Below are positions 29,660 to 39,064 of a stretch of DNA of 64,000 nucleotides, in pieces. Source of the stretch: Apoda limacodes (lineage: Eukaryota > Arthropoda > Insecta > Lepidoptera > Limacodidae); assembly GCA_946406115.1 (NCBI GenBank), contig OX291547.1:129001-193000 (forward strand), written 5' to 3'. Position numbers and translations under genes: made by a program. Under the pieces are notes generated by a model that was not told where the DNA came from, did no database searches, and was given only the letters and a program-made list of their open reading frames with translations. Each line of letters starts with the position of its first letter. Positions within the stretch are counted from its first letter, which is position 1.

Positions 29660-32600
29660 TTTTTTTTTTTTTTTTCTGAGCTGACTATGCAGTTGGCTGT
29701 TGCAGCCATTACTGCTTCACCGGACTTTTGGGGCGAGACTCTGAAGGAGCCTCAGCCCATATAGCGCCCAACGCTCAAGGGCTTCCCGCGGGGGAAGCCT
29801 CGGCTTGGGTTGTCGCTCTCGGGGGCGTCCCTTCGACCGGCGTGAGTCTCGAACCCGAAGGTGAGTCACCGCCAGGAGGGGAGTTCCCCGTTACGCGGGT
29901 GCGGTTGCGATTGAGTGGGGGCGAGAAGCGCCCCGGCACTCTTTGATACCTAGTGTATCCTTGTGGGCGCCGACGAACCCGGGGACGTCGGCGTCGTGTT
30001 TGGAGGGAGGCCCTATTCGGGGTCGACGTAGTAGAGACTAATCTCGCTATCCGGACAGCGAGATCGTCATCTGGGGACGTTAGTACGTGCCGAGGCCGCC
30101 TGAGTATAGTTTTACGACCGCGACGGGGACGATCGGGGGGAATGTACGTCGTGGATTGCACAACTAATCTATTCGGGTGATTTTGCGTACGCTCGAAAAA
30201 GCGGACTGCCAAGTCTTTAAAGTACTGGGGAATCGTGGGAAGTTCGAAGTCTCTGTGTAGGTCCGCATTGCGAACGTACCAAGAGGCTCCAGAGGCCGCT
30301 CTGAGAAAGCGGTTTTGGAGGGTCTGGAGTTTGTGGAGATTGCGCTTGGACAGAGCAAAGACTACGCTAGCATAAGCTAGTATGGGGCGGATGCAAGTTG
30401 TGTATAGATTTAGCTTATTTCTAAGCGACATCTTACTATACTTGCCTATCATGGGATAGAGACGACCGAGGACAAAAGCGGCTCGGTCTCTGACTATTTT
30501 GGTGTGAGCGTGGAAGTTCAAACGTCTATCCATGGTCACACCGAGATATTTGGTCTTATTTTGCCAGGGAATGGCACGACCGAAGAGAGAGAGGGAAGTT
30601 GGCCGCGGAGGGCTGCCTGTGGTGAAAAGGACGGCAGAGCTTTTGTCGGGATTCACCTCGATTCTCCATTTCCGAAACCACTCGCCTAGGGCGGTGATAG
30701 CGGATTGGAGTCTCTCAGTGATTCGACTCACTTGCCTATCGGTAGTATAGAGAGCGGTATCGTCCGCATAGAGGGCTAATTGGGTACCTATCGTTTTTGG
30801 GATATCGTTAGTGTACAGAAGGTACAAGACGGGGGCGAGCACGGACCCTTGCGGGACTCCTGCTTCTATGGGGCGGGGGGAGGAGAGAGTGCCTTCAACT
30901 CTGTAGCGAAAGCTACGATTCGACAAATAGTCTCGTATGATGAGCACGAGACGATCTGGCAACTGAAAGTTGTACAGTTTAAAAATTAAACCGTTGTGCC
31001 AGACTTTGTCGAAAGCTTTCGCTACATCGAAGAAGACAGCGCCCGTGTGACGGGTCTTACCTAATGCTGGCTGGAAGCCAGTAAGAATATGTTCCGTTAT
31101 GCGGAGGACTTGATGGACGCATGAGTGTTTGGCACGAAAGCCAAACTGCTCGTCTATTAAAATGCCTCTGGAGACTATAGAGTTCCGTAGGCGGGCGAGA
31201 AGGAGGCGTTCATAGAGTTTACCAAGGGCCTTTAGTAAACTTATAGGGCGATAGGAGGACGGCTCGGTACGAGCTTTGCCGGGCTTATGGATGCCTATAA
31301 CGATTGCATCTTTCCATGAAGAGTGAGGCGCTTTAGGATATCGTTAGAGATACCGTCTGCGCCGGGGGACTTACGGGGGCGTAGGTCTTTGATGACCTGT
31401 ATGACTTCGTCGACAGTGACAGGGGGCAGGGGGTCTTGTGGAGGCAGAGAAGTTCTGCGCTCCACTTCGCCGTCTACCTCGCGCACGTGATCGGGATCGA
31501 AAGGCTGTGTGCTTAAGGCACATTGGGCTTGGAGGCTGGATGCTAGGCAATCCGCTTTTTCGTCGTCATTGAACGCGGGAACGCTATTGTTGGGACGAGT
31601 TAACGGAGGGAGAGAGTTTGCGGTTTCGGATTTTAGAGCTCTGGCTAAGTGCCAATAAGCTTGGTGAGAAGGAGAAATGTTCTCCATAAGATCACCGAAA
31701 CGTTGGGCGCGGAGCTCAGCTACAGCGGTTCTTACACGGCGGTGTAAGTCGTTGAAGCGAGCTTTATTTTCGATAGTGGGAGCGCGGTCGCGAACGCGGC
31801 GGGCCGCGTTACGCTCAGTCATTAGCGACCTGATGTGCTGAGGCAGGATTAGGTGGTGATAATCACCAACCGGCACCTGTCGTGAGCACTCGCCAACGGT
31901 GGCGGTCAGGTGGCTAGTGAGTGAGTCGATAGCTACGTTAAGATCGGTCGCGGATGAGATAACGTTGGGAACGCGATCTAGATGTGGCGAGCTGGGATTT
32001 TCGAGCAATTGCCCAAATTTATCCCAGTCCGTCACGGTTCTAGTGTCGGGAGGAGAGTCCGAAGGGAAACCTAATCGGAGGACGACAGGGCGGTGGTCCG
32101 AGTCAAGTTCGTCAAGCACCTCTATAGAGCGAAAGCTTAGCCTTACATTCTTTAGAAGTGCTATGTCGAGTACGTCGGGGTTAAACCGAGTATTGTGGGG
32201 AAAGTAAGTGGGCGTCATGGGAGCGATGATGTCAAAGTTTAGTCTGTCAACTAAATCGTCGAGGAGTCTGCCTCTTTGTGAAGTTACAGAAGAGTTCCAG
32301 CGGCGATGCTTGCAATTTAGGTCGCCGGCAAGAATGACGGCGTCGCCTAAACTTAAGAGCGACTGAAGGTCGCTCTCGAGCAAGTCTTTTAGGGGAGAGA
32401 GATAAACCGATGCAATGATGATCGGCTGATGGCCGGTCATCGCTAAGCGGCAGACGGATGCTTCTAAATTCGTAAGCGGTGGAGGATCGATAGGGGAGCA
32501 ATGCAGGGAGCGCCTGTAATAGATGAGAGTGCCTCCGAGATTGGAGGCAGTTCTATCATTACGGACGGTACGATAGTTCGCGATTGAAGGGGTACGGACA

Positions 32601-34098
32601 GCGGGCTTTAGGAACGTTTCCTGGATGAGGAAGACGTCCGGTTTTTGGGACGAGAGGAATTGCGATAATTCCTCTCTTTGGTTGCGGAGACCGTTGGCGT
32701 TAAAATAGCCTATGGAGACGGACCGGGGTTTTTCGCGCGCGGTTGTGCAATCCATTTTGATTCTACGGTTTTGGAGCTACCCTGCGGAGGGCGGCGAAGA
32801 AATCGCGATGCTTAGCCATGAAGCCGAGCATTTGAGAGAAATCGGTGATCTGTTCGTATTCGGCGAACACGATCTCGAAATTGGCCGCGTCGAAGGCCCA
32901 AGAAATCTCGGCGAGAATGCCGAGGTGCTGCTGCTGCTCGGCCGTATGAACGGCATTGCAGGGCAGCGCGAAAGAGGGGCGCGGGGGGGCAAGGCGCGTA
33001 TGCGCGAGAGGTGCGGGTGCACTTCTCATGGGCGCTGGACGCGGGATGTCCCGGGACATCAGAGGGGCGGGGTAGGGAATGCCCGTAACTGAGACGGGCC
33101 CGGGGAGAGCAGACAAAAGTTTGTCTGTCTCCTTCGATTTGGACGCTACTAGCGCTGGAGGACGGCTCCAGGCGTTGACAGCCGGGAGGGGGGCAGGCAC
33201 GAGCGGAGCCTGTTGGCGGGGGGCGGATGGGCGCGATTTACCCTGATGGGGTTTACGCGAGCTCTGTTTGGGAGCTTTGGGGCACCCGCGGTAATTCGCT
33301 GGGTGGCCTTCACTCCCACAGAGTACGCAAGCGACCGGGTCGGATGCGTTTGAGCGATCGCGATCACAGTCCGGAGTGGCGTGATCGCGTAAACATTTGA
33401 CGCAGCGCGGTCTGCGTCTGCAGTTGCGCTGCGCGTGGCCATATAGTTGGCATCGGTGGCATTGACTCGGGTTCGACCGCTTGTGCGGAGTCTCGACCCT
33501 GATGCCTTTGAGGCTGCAAACATCTTTGATGTTAAAGATGGCTTTGCCTTCTTTTGTTAGGTCTAGTACAACGAGCACCATGTCGTAGCACTCGGACTTA
33601 TTTCGGCCATTGTACATACGATGTACTTCCCGTACGGGGAGGCCTTGGACGATTAAGTCGTCCTGGACAGTCGTGGTGGAGAATTCCCTAGGGACTCCCC
33701 TTACGACTGCCCTTAAAACGCGTTCCTCGGCCAATGAGTACGTGTGGTACTCATATTTTTGAGCCGTGAGGAAGGCCGTCAGATTTCGGAAATCTGACGG
33801 TGTCGGGACCTGCACTTTGATGCCGCGCTCGGCATCATTGCGGGCGTGCGTATAATTGATACGCTTGGCCTTCATAGCGTTAGCAATGTTCGGCCAGGCC
33901 CCCTTGTCTTTGATGACGATGGGCGGCGGAGATTTTTCCTTCCGTCCCGAAGTGGGACAGTCGGACTGCGAAGAGGTGGCGGCGGGGGGCGTTGTGTCCA
34001 TGGCGGCTAGCTTAGGGCTGGCCGCCGAGGTGGACGGGGACGGGGACGCGGAAGCGCTAGGCGCTTTGAGGCGTTTAGCCTCAGAGTCGGAGGGAGGA
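29660..34098 (-). mobile_element. Jockey LINE copy B nested in Jockey D (11-bp TSD)
   Basis: GCATAGACGAC at 29649-29659 and at 34099-34109 flanks a 4439-bp unit whose 3' end (low coordinates) is a 16-base T run, the poly(A) in reverse. The unit holds a 5'-truncated ORF1, ORF2 and a 3' UTR matching Jockey A. The duplicated target lies in the ORF2 of another Jockey copy, D. It is the best preserved member here apart from a 64-bp deletion in ORF2. Confidence 0.9.
29775..32755 (-). pseudogene. Jockey B ORF2, endonuclease plus RT, broken by a 64-bp deletion
   Basis: ATG at 32755, 7 bases after the ORF1 stop. The first 486 codons match Jockey A ORF2 (GYFNANGLRNQREEL; ILAGDLNCKHRRW; KSPGADGISNDILK) up to KRLTL. 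Compared with 10610-10680 of copy A, 64 bp are then missing at about 31312, which shifts the frame and ends the peptide in HGKMQSL. The rest stays open in the shifted frame from about 31345 to the stop at 29775: WKDAIVIGIHKPGK, FFDVAKAFDKVWH, the complete AGVPQGSVLAP motif B, and LYADDTALYT. All RT catalytic residues are present. One deletion alone inactivates it. Confidence 0.85.
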
Positions 34099-34175
34099 GC
34101 ATAGACGACACTAGCGTAAGCTAGTATGGGGCGGATACAAGTTGTGTAAAGAGTGAGCTTATTTCTATGCGACAT
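32763..34175 (-). CDS. Chimeric 470-codon frame: Jockey D ORF2 scrap fused to Jockey B ORF1 (gag)
   Basis: The first ~25 residues (NKLTLYTTCIRPILAYASVV) belong to the ORF2 thumb of Jockey D. From residue ~26 (PPSDSEAKRLKAP) the frame is the 5'-truncated ORF1 of Jockey B, joined at the TSD 34099-34109. The gag portion has a Ser/Pro-rich lead, a region with VRGVPREFST and GLPVREVHRMYNGRNKSE, then three CCHC knuckles between residues ~238 and 300 (CHRCQLYGHAQRNC, CVKCLRDHATPDC, CVLCGSEGHPANYRGC), which bind element RNA. It ends RRVAPKP at a TAG. The gag is intact downstream of the truncation. The in-frame fusion is accidental and gives a misleading single ORF. Confidence 0.85.
   Translation of the reverse strand: MSHRNKLTLYTTCIRPILAYASVVYAPPSDSEAKRLKAPSASASPSPSTSAASPKLAAMDTTPPAATSSQSDCPTSGRKEKSPPPIVIKDKGAWPNIANAMKAKRINYTHARNDAERGIKVQVPTPSDFRNLTAFLTAQKYEYHTYSLAEERVLRAVVRGVPREFSTTTVQDDLIVQGLPVREVHRMYNGRNKSECYDMVLVVLDLTKEGKAIFNIKDVCSLKGIRVETPHKRSNPSQCHRCQLYGHAQRNCRRRPRCVKCLRDHATPDCDRDRSNASDPVACVLCGSEGHPANYRGCPKAPKQSSRKPHQGKSRPSAPRQQAPLVPAPLPAVNAWSRPPALVASKSKETDKLLSALPGPVSVTGIPYPAPLMSRDIPRPAPMRSAPAPLAHTRLAPPRPSFALPCNAVHTAEQQQHLGILAEISWAFDAANFEIVFAEYEQITDFSQMLGFMAKHRDFFAALRRVAPKP
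34099..34109. repeat. Target-site duplication, Jockey B (5' side)
   Basis: GCATAGACGAC; pairs with 29649-29659. Between the two copies lies all of Jockey B. Confidence 0.9.
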
Positions 34176-34775
34176 CTTACTATACTAGCCTATCATGGGA
34201 TAAAGACGACCGAGGACACAAGCGGCTCGGTCTCTTACTATTTTGGTGTGATCGCGGAAGTTCAAACGCCTATCCAGGGTCACACCGAGATATTTGGTCT
34301 TGTTTTGCCAGGGAATGGCACGACCAAAGAGTGAGAGGGGTGGAGGGCGCGGAGGGCGGCCAGAGGTAAAGAGAACGGCAGAGCTTTTGTCGGGATTCAC
34401 CTCGATTCTCCATTTCCGAAACCATTGCTGATGGCCGGTCATCGCTAAGCGGCAGACGGATGCTTCTATATTCGTTAGTGGTGGAGGATCAATAGAGGAG
34501 CAATGCAGGGAGCGCCTGTAATAGATGAGAGTGCGAGTGAGTGAGTTTTAGCATTACCGACGGTGCGATAGTTCGCGATCGAAGGGGTGCGGACAGCGGG
34601 CTTTAGGAATGTTTACTGGATGAGGAAGACGTCCGGTTTTTGGGACGAGAGGAATTGCGATAATTCCTCTCTTTGATTTCGAAGACCGTTGGCGTTAAAA
34701 TAGCCTAAGGAGACGGAGCGGGGTATTACGCGCGCGGCTGTGTGATCCATTTTGGTTTTAAGGTTTGGGGGCCAC
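34110..34775 (-). pseudogene. Jockey D, 5' part with an internal deletion
   Basis: The minus strand begins with the ORF1 end (RVAPKP, stop) and ORF2 ATG at 34750, runs through NANGLRNQREELSQF and IANYRTVGN with frame breaks, and reaches CRLAMTGHQ. There it jumps directly to WFRKWRIEVNPDKSSAVLF, skipping about 600 codons of endonuclease and RT. It ends at SVVYA where Jockey B is inserted. The rest of D is 29028-29648. Confidence 0.75.
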
Positions 34776-34784
34776 CCTTGTAAC

Positions 34785-34935
34785 GGTTCAATTTGGGGTT
34801 CGAACCCAAGCCTCGGCTAGCTATCACTAAGTCAGCATGACTCAACCCCATGGTCGTCAAATTTGAATATAGCAATGAGATAATAGTGGGTTCGATTCTC
34901 GCCTATATTCAAGTTGCTAATATCTTGGAACCGAC
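34785..34935. repeat. tRNA-like / SINE-head repeat
   Basis: Two B-box-like motifs occur, GGTTCGAACCC at 34797 (palindromic, so readable on both strands) and GGTTCGATTCTC at 34890. The minus strand also offers an A-box-like ACTTAGTGATAGC. A T-arm-like hairpin forms around the first motif. The acceptor and anticodon arms are not convincing, so a SINE head is more likely than a working tRNA gene. Confidence 0.35.
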
Positions 34936-34999
34936 ACTTTATAAAACAATCCTTTATAAAGTCCTTAATAATTTATCTAAAATATAATTCTATTATATA

Positions 35000-35894
35000 C
35001 ACACCGGCACAATTAGCGGAACAGAAAAAAAAGTGAGACTATGAGATAATAACGCATATATTTGTCGAAAATGTAATTAGACACAAAATAACAAATTGAT
35101 TAACATCTTTTAACAACGACTTTGAAAAGTCTTCGTTATTTTTTATTGAAAAATAAAGAAATTTGAAATAAGTGAAATTTTTAGATGATTATGAACCATC
35201 ACAAAAAATAAAAAAAAGTAAGCATTAAATGATTTAACAATAAAATTAAAGCAAAATTAAAAACGAGTGTTTCCCCCTCTTACTCTGATTACGTTTCTAT
35301 TCGTCTGGGCATGCTACAGATTAAATTATCGATGATTTCTTGAGGCAACCGCTCCCACTCCTCAAGTAATGCGTTTCCAAGTTCATTTAGATTGTTGGGG
35401 GGTGGCATTCTGGATTTAACCCTTCTTTTTAGCAAGCCCCAGACATGCTCTATCGGATTCATATCGGGGGAATTTGCTGGCCACTGCATCATCGGTATAC
35501 CTACGTGGCTCAGATATGCTTGTACCGATTGTGCACTATGAGCACGAGCATTATCTTGCATTAGAATAAAGTCGTCACCAATAAATGGGGCAAATGTTAC
35601 AACATGTTCTTCTAAAATGTCTCTGATGTATCGATCTACTGTCATGGTCCCTCCTGTGACTATCACTAACTCCGTGCGAGCTCCCAAACATATCCCTCCC
35701 CAAACCATAATCGAGCCGCCACCATAAGCCACTGTGTGTTCAAAATTAGACTGTATGTGGCGTTCTCCTTTGCGTCTCTATATTCGCTGTCTCCCATCGA
35801 TCTGTTTTCAAAGAACTCTGCACTCATCAGTAAAGAGAACCTGCTGCCATTTATTCAAATCCTTTTTTTGTGTTCCGCTAATTGTGCCGGTGTG
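35000..35894 (-). mobile_element. Tc1-like transposon, perfect 24-bp TIRs, TA target
   Basis: CACACCGGCACAATTAGCGG plus four bases (AACA) at 35000-35023 is exactly inverted at 35871-35894, and TA dinucleotides at 34998-34999 and 35895-35896 give the Tc1/mariner target duplication. At 895 bp the element is shorter than the usual 1.3-1.7 kb because the transposase N-terminus is deleted. The TIR identity suggests fairly recent movement, probably driven in trans. Confidence 0.9.
35289..35863 (-). pseudogene. Tc1-like DD34E transposase, N-terminally deleted
   Basis: The frame starts beside the TIR with DLNKWQQVLFTDECRV, carrying the first catalytic Asp. Two in-frame stops follow (before KQIDGRQRI and before RRKGERHIQ). 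It then stays open for 148 codons from 35732: YGGGSIMVWGGI, ILMQDNARAHSAQSVQAYL with Asp 2, and SPDMNPIEHVWGLLKRRVK with Glu. I count 34 residues between Asp 2 and Glu, which defines Tc1 (DD34E). The paired HTH DNA-binding domain is absent. The catalytic triad survives but the protein cannot bind its ends. Confidence 0.85.
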
Positions 35895-36029
35895 TATATA
35901 ACCTAGATTATGTTAACACTTTACAATAGTAGTTAAGATTAATACTTTTTATATTCATGGTATACCTACTGGCACTGTAACACTCACTGTATATTGGAGC
36001 TTCAGATCAGTCTAGGTTAGACTGATATC

Positions 36030-36205
36030 ACGCATTGGAGAATTGCCACCAAGGCAACGTAGATGTCTGAGCCATGGTCATGGCTACTGTAGCCAGCTGA
36101 TCAGGGTTGCGCCTGGAACTCGGGGTCGCTGCCCTACGTCACCAGCTGGTATTGCTTAGGTACGAAGTATCGGGTCACTGTCCGGTACGGGCAGCTGAAC
36201 CTTCC
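36030..36205 (+). pseudogene. Possible gag zinc-knuckle scrap
   Basis: The plus strand reads RIGELPPRQRRCLSHGHGYC and further Cys (GRCPTS) before a stop, resembling the start of CCHC knuckles in R1/Jockey-type LINE gag proteins of moths. Short, with no second domain; weak. Confidence 0.3.
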
Positions 36206-36239
36206 AAGTATGTTGACCTCTGATTTTTCATGGGTGCGT

Positions 36240-36600
36240 TAACGCGATCGCGATCACAGTCCGGAGTGGCGTGATCGCGCAGACATTTCACGCAGCGCGT
36301 TTGCAGTTGCGCTGTGCGTGACCATAAAGCTGGCAGAGGTTGCATTGCCCTGGGGTCGACCGCTTATGCTTTGCCTTCATTAGTTCGGTCGAGCACTACG
36401 AGCACCATGTCGTAGCACTCTGACTTGTTGCGGCCATTGTAAATCCCGTGTACTTCCCTTACGGGGAGGCCTTGGACGATTAAGTCGTCCTGGACAGTTT
36501 TTTCAGTGAATTCCCAAGGGACTCCCCTTATGACTGCCCTGAGCACGCGTTCTTCGGCCAGCGAGTACGTGTGGTACTCGTATTTCTGAGCAGCCCACCA
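36240..36600 (-). pseudogene. Jockey ORF1 (gag) fragment E
   Basis: Minus-strand KYEYHTYSLAEERVLRAVIR, VQDDLIVQGLPVREVHGIYN and CYDMVLVVLDRTNEGKA match residues ~120-205 of the Jockey B gag. After a stop, the first knuckle CNLCQLYGHAQRNC and parts of the second follow out of frame, with about 70 bp deleted relative to B at 36363. No ORF2 is attached. Confidence 0.75.
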
Positions 36601-36812
36601 CTCGCGCGTTGCCGACCCTTCTAAAATCTAAAAACTTCTTTTTTGAAGAACCCCATACTGTAGTCCTTAGAGAAAACCTTGGCAGGGAGCTCATTCCACA
36701 ACCCAAGCGTTCGCGGGAGAAAGTTTCTCTGAAACCGCTCTGTACGCGACTATTTCGGTTCTAAAGTGTGAAAATGAATTCCCTGGCGATGGCGAGCGGT
36801 GCGATGGTAACA
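36600..36812 (-). pseudogene. LINE ORF2 C-terminal fragment (family of 6228-6552)
   Basis: The minus strand encodes ATFYHRTARHRQGIH, RFQRNFLPRTLGLWNELPAK and DYSMGFFKKEV, in step with 6228-6480, and is cut off at GRQRAS where the Jockey E gag begins. The 3' UTR and tail are missing. A stop interrupts EPK*SRT. Confidence 0.75.
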
Positions 36813-37204
36813 GGTAGAAAGTTTTTGTTTTCAAATTAGTTTATAAATGACGGAGTTCTTAGATAACAAACATAAAAAACAATAACCTAATTGAGAACCT
36901 CCTCCGTTTCTTAAGTCGGTTTAAAAGAGGAAAATTGGGTATGCGGCTGCTGAAATGGTTAGCCGCAGCCATACCATACTGGGCGAATTTTCTAAAATCC
37001 TTACTTAGTACTCGCCTACATAACATATCAGGGACTTCTGTCATAATTACAAGATTGTAATAAAAAAAAATTTGGACTGTCCATTGATATATCAGTCAGT
37101 CAGTCAGTTTATTTTTTGACATATTTATATGTACCTATGGATTTATTTCTAGGCTAAGTATAAAAATATAAAATGCAATTGGTAATTACTTTTCGGCGGC
37201 TCAC
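36813..37204. other. Intronic DNA
   Basis: A 61-codon minus-strand frame (36859-37044) shows no recognised domain. A TCAG run (CAGTCAGTCAGTCAG) lies near 37093. Nothing else seen. Confidence 0.4.
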
Positions 37205-37332
37205 CTCGTCTTCGTGGTACCAGAAGATGTAGGCAGGTGGCTCTGGGCTGAACTGTATGACGCAGGTGAGGTTGATGGTTGAACCCATGTCCACGTGCAG
37301 GTCCGGTCCGCCCAGAATGCGCGCCGACGGCA
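37205..37332 (-). CDS. dpr: dpr-like gene, exon for the N-terminal half of Ig domain 2
   Basis: A 128-bp exon with acceptor TTCTGTACAG (AG at 37333-37334) and donor GAG|GTGAGC (GT at 37203-37204). It encodes VPSARILGGPDLHVDMGST and then INLTCVIQFSPEPPAYIFWYH with the first Ig2 cysteine and the core tryptophan, ending HEDE. The two leading bases TG complete a valine codon with the final G of the 53980-54190 exon (phase 1), and it joins the 4359-4527 exon in phase 0. The VVVP..ARILGGPDLHVD linker is very Dpr6-like in my recollection. There are no substitutions at key Ig residues, so the exon appears under selection. Confidence 0.93.
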
Positions 37333-37339
37333 CTGTACA

Positions 37340-38115
37340 GAAGCACACGCACCCTCTTAACATATACACAAACACACACTCACACAAACAGCACAGTGTT
37401 AAACAAATAAAAATCCTAAAAATGCGAAATCCGTTAGGAGTAGGAGGAGTGTCACAGTGTTATTTGTGTGTAGCAGTATACTTTGCTAGAGGAGACTGCG
37501 TGAGTTGGGCATGCACACAATAAAAGTAACGTCTCCAACGCTTACTCCGATAACAAAACATATTGTATGGTTAGAATTGTTTATATAATTATTCACTGAT
37601 AATCTAACAAAATGAGATACATGGTCGATCGAATTAATCGGCTCCTCGCGGTGACACAGCGGTGCTGCATGTATTTGCCCCCGCGTCCTGTCTCCCCTGC
37701 GTCCTGCCTCCCCTGCTGGAAGGGATTTGAGAATGGTATGATGGTAGTAGTAATTAGGTGGTTAGAGAAAAGAAGCTTTCTGATGTGAGCAGAGGACATA
37801 CCTTGTTAAGGGCTGATGTCGTCATACTCTTTCACTTCGCACGACTGACGGTGCGACGGCTCGCTGCCCAAAGTCAAAGTAATTTTTTTTAAGTGAAAAC
37901 TTCTTTAGCGGCGTTGTGAACTTTTTTTGTGATGGGTAAAGAATGTTAAACTCGCGTCAGGTCACGTGTCCTGATCGAAAATTCATAGAAAATTCGTAAG
38001 ACGGAACTCGCATCGCGTTTATTTACAATTTACTACGTCAAAAAGTAAATAAACAAACATTATTATTCATAATAATAAAAGTGCGGATTACACATGTTAA
38101 AATGTGATACGAGAC
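37340..38115. other. Intronic DNA, no gene seen
   Basis: Includes a CA-rich patch just upstream of the dpr exon (37340-37390) and several short frames with no domain. The stretch at 38043-38115 shares AAGTAAATAAACAAACATT with 18978. Confidence 0.45.
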
Positions 38116-38117
38116 GA

Positions 38118-38205
38118 GTTGTCTTGTAACATATTTGAATGTTAAGCGCGAATCGTGTGTAAAGGTTTTCACTTCTGCCGGCACTCCCAGAGTGCAAATC
38201 CCTTT
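38118..38205 (+). repeat. Dispersed repeat, copy 2 (pairs with 19101-19190)
   Basis: Begins GTTGTCTTGTAACATATTTG and ends CTGCCGGCACTCCCAGAGTG plus a T run. It differs from copy 1 at only a few positions. Directly followed by a LINE 3' end. Confidence 0.7.
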
Positions 38206-38211
38206 TTTTTA

Positions 38212-39064
38212 TTCAAATTAGGTTTTTACAAACACTTTTGAATCGTCGAAGTTATAAAATACTATTTTTTGAAATCTTCCCACCGACCTTCCGGTTCACA
38301 ATGTTGTTGATTTCTACCGAGAAGAATCCGGCAAGAAACTCGTTAGTTACTCTTAAAAAAAATCATAAAAACTACAAATACAATCACTGTTTTAAATAAA
38401 AAATTTAAGCCGTACAATTTTATATTATTTCAATTTTAATTTAGTTTACCTATGCATCTTGTAATTAGCATCTTCAGTCCCATGGATTTTTATCATTTAC
38501 ATAGTCTGAAATATTGTTGTATTTAAATTTAAATTTACTTATTGATAGCTTTTGAATATTATTTGGAACATTGTTGTAAAAGTGTATACATTGTCCCATA
38601 AAAGAGTTACTTATTTTGTGTAGACGTGTATCATGCACCAACAGCTTACTTTTACTTCTAGTATTTACTTTGTGAACGTCACTTTTCTTGCTGAAACTAT
38701 TGATATTTTTATGTACATATAAAAGATTTTCATATATGTACTGCGACACTAAAGTTAAAATATTTACTTCCCTAAACCTATCCCTCAGAGATATCGTAGA
38801 TCCTAATTTGTAAATAACACGAATTGCCCGTTTTTGTAACACAAAAATTGTATTAAACAAAAATTATATTTATGTCATTGAACTATGGAAATAGCTAAAA
38901 TATACTATTTTTGCAGTGTTGACATCGGTCAATTGTCTTATTTTCTTGGTTTTTTTCTCATTAAGTAACAAATTATTAGCGTTAAACCAATTTACAATTT
39001 TAGAAATGGCATTATTTAATTCATCATAACATATCTGTCGTCTCTTAACTTTAAGAGGATACAC
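38212..39064 (-). mobile_element. LINE 3' end: RT C-terminus and 3' UTR
   Basis: On the minus strand a piece with ELNNAISKIVNWFNANNLLL (39064-38870) is followed, after a gap, by FVLQKRAIRVIYKLGSTISL, VSQYIYENLLYVHKN and ISNSFMGQCIHFYNNVP ending in KNPWD (38860-38474). This is the thumb and C-terminal domain of a CR1/Jockey-superfamily ORF2. The 3' UTR to 38212 contains CACCGACCTTCCGGTTCACA, a sequence I associate with a common lepidopteran LINE, and ends at a T run. The palm domain and all 5' parts are gone. Confidence 0.7.

Noticed and set aside
32763..34175. 470-codon frame as a single host or gag gene
   Set aside because: The TSD at 34099-34109 shows it joins two Jockey copies.
34785..34870. 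Functional tRNA gene
   Set aside because: B box and a T-arm-like hairpin are present, but I could not draw convincing acceptor and anticodon arms; a SINE head is more likely.
37149..37523. Alternative frames over the dpr exon
   Set aside because: Only the frame bounded by the splice sites at 37205 and 37332 gives Ig sequence that joins the other exons in phase.
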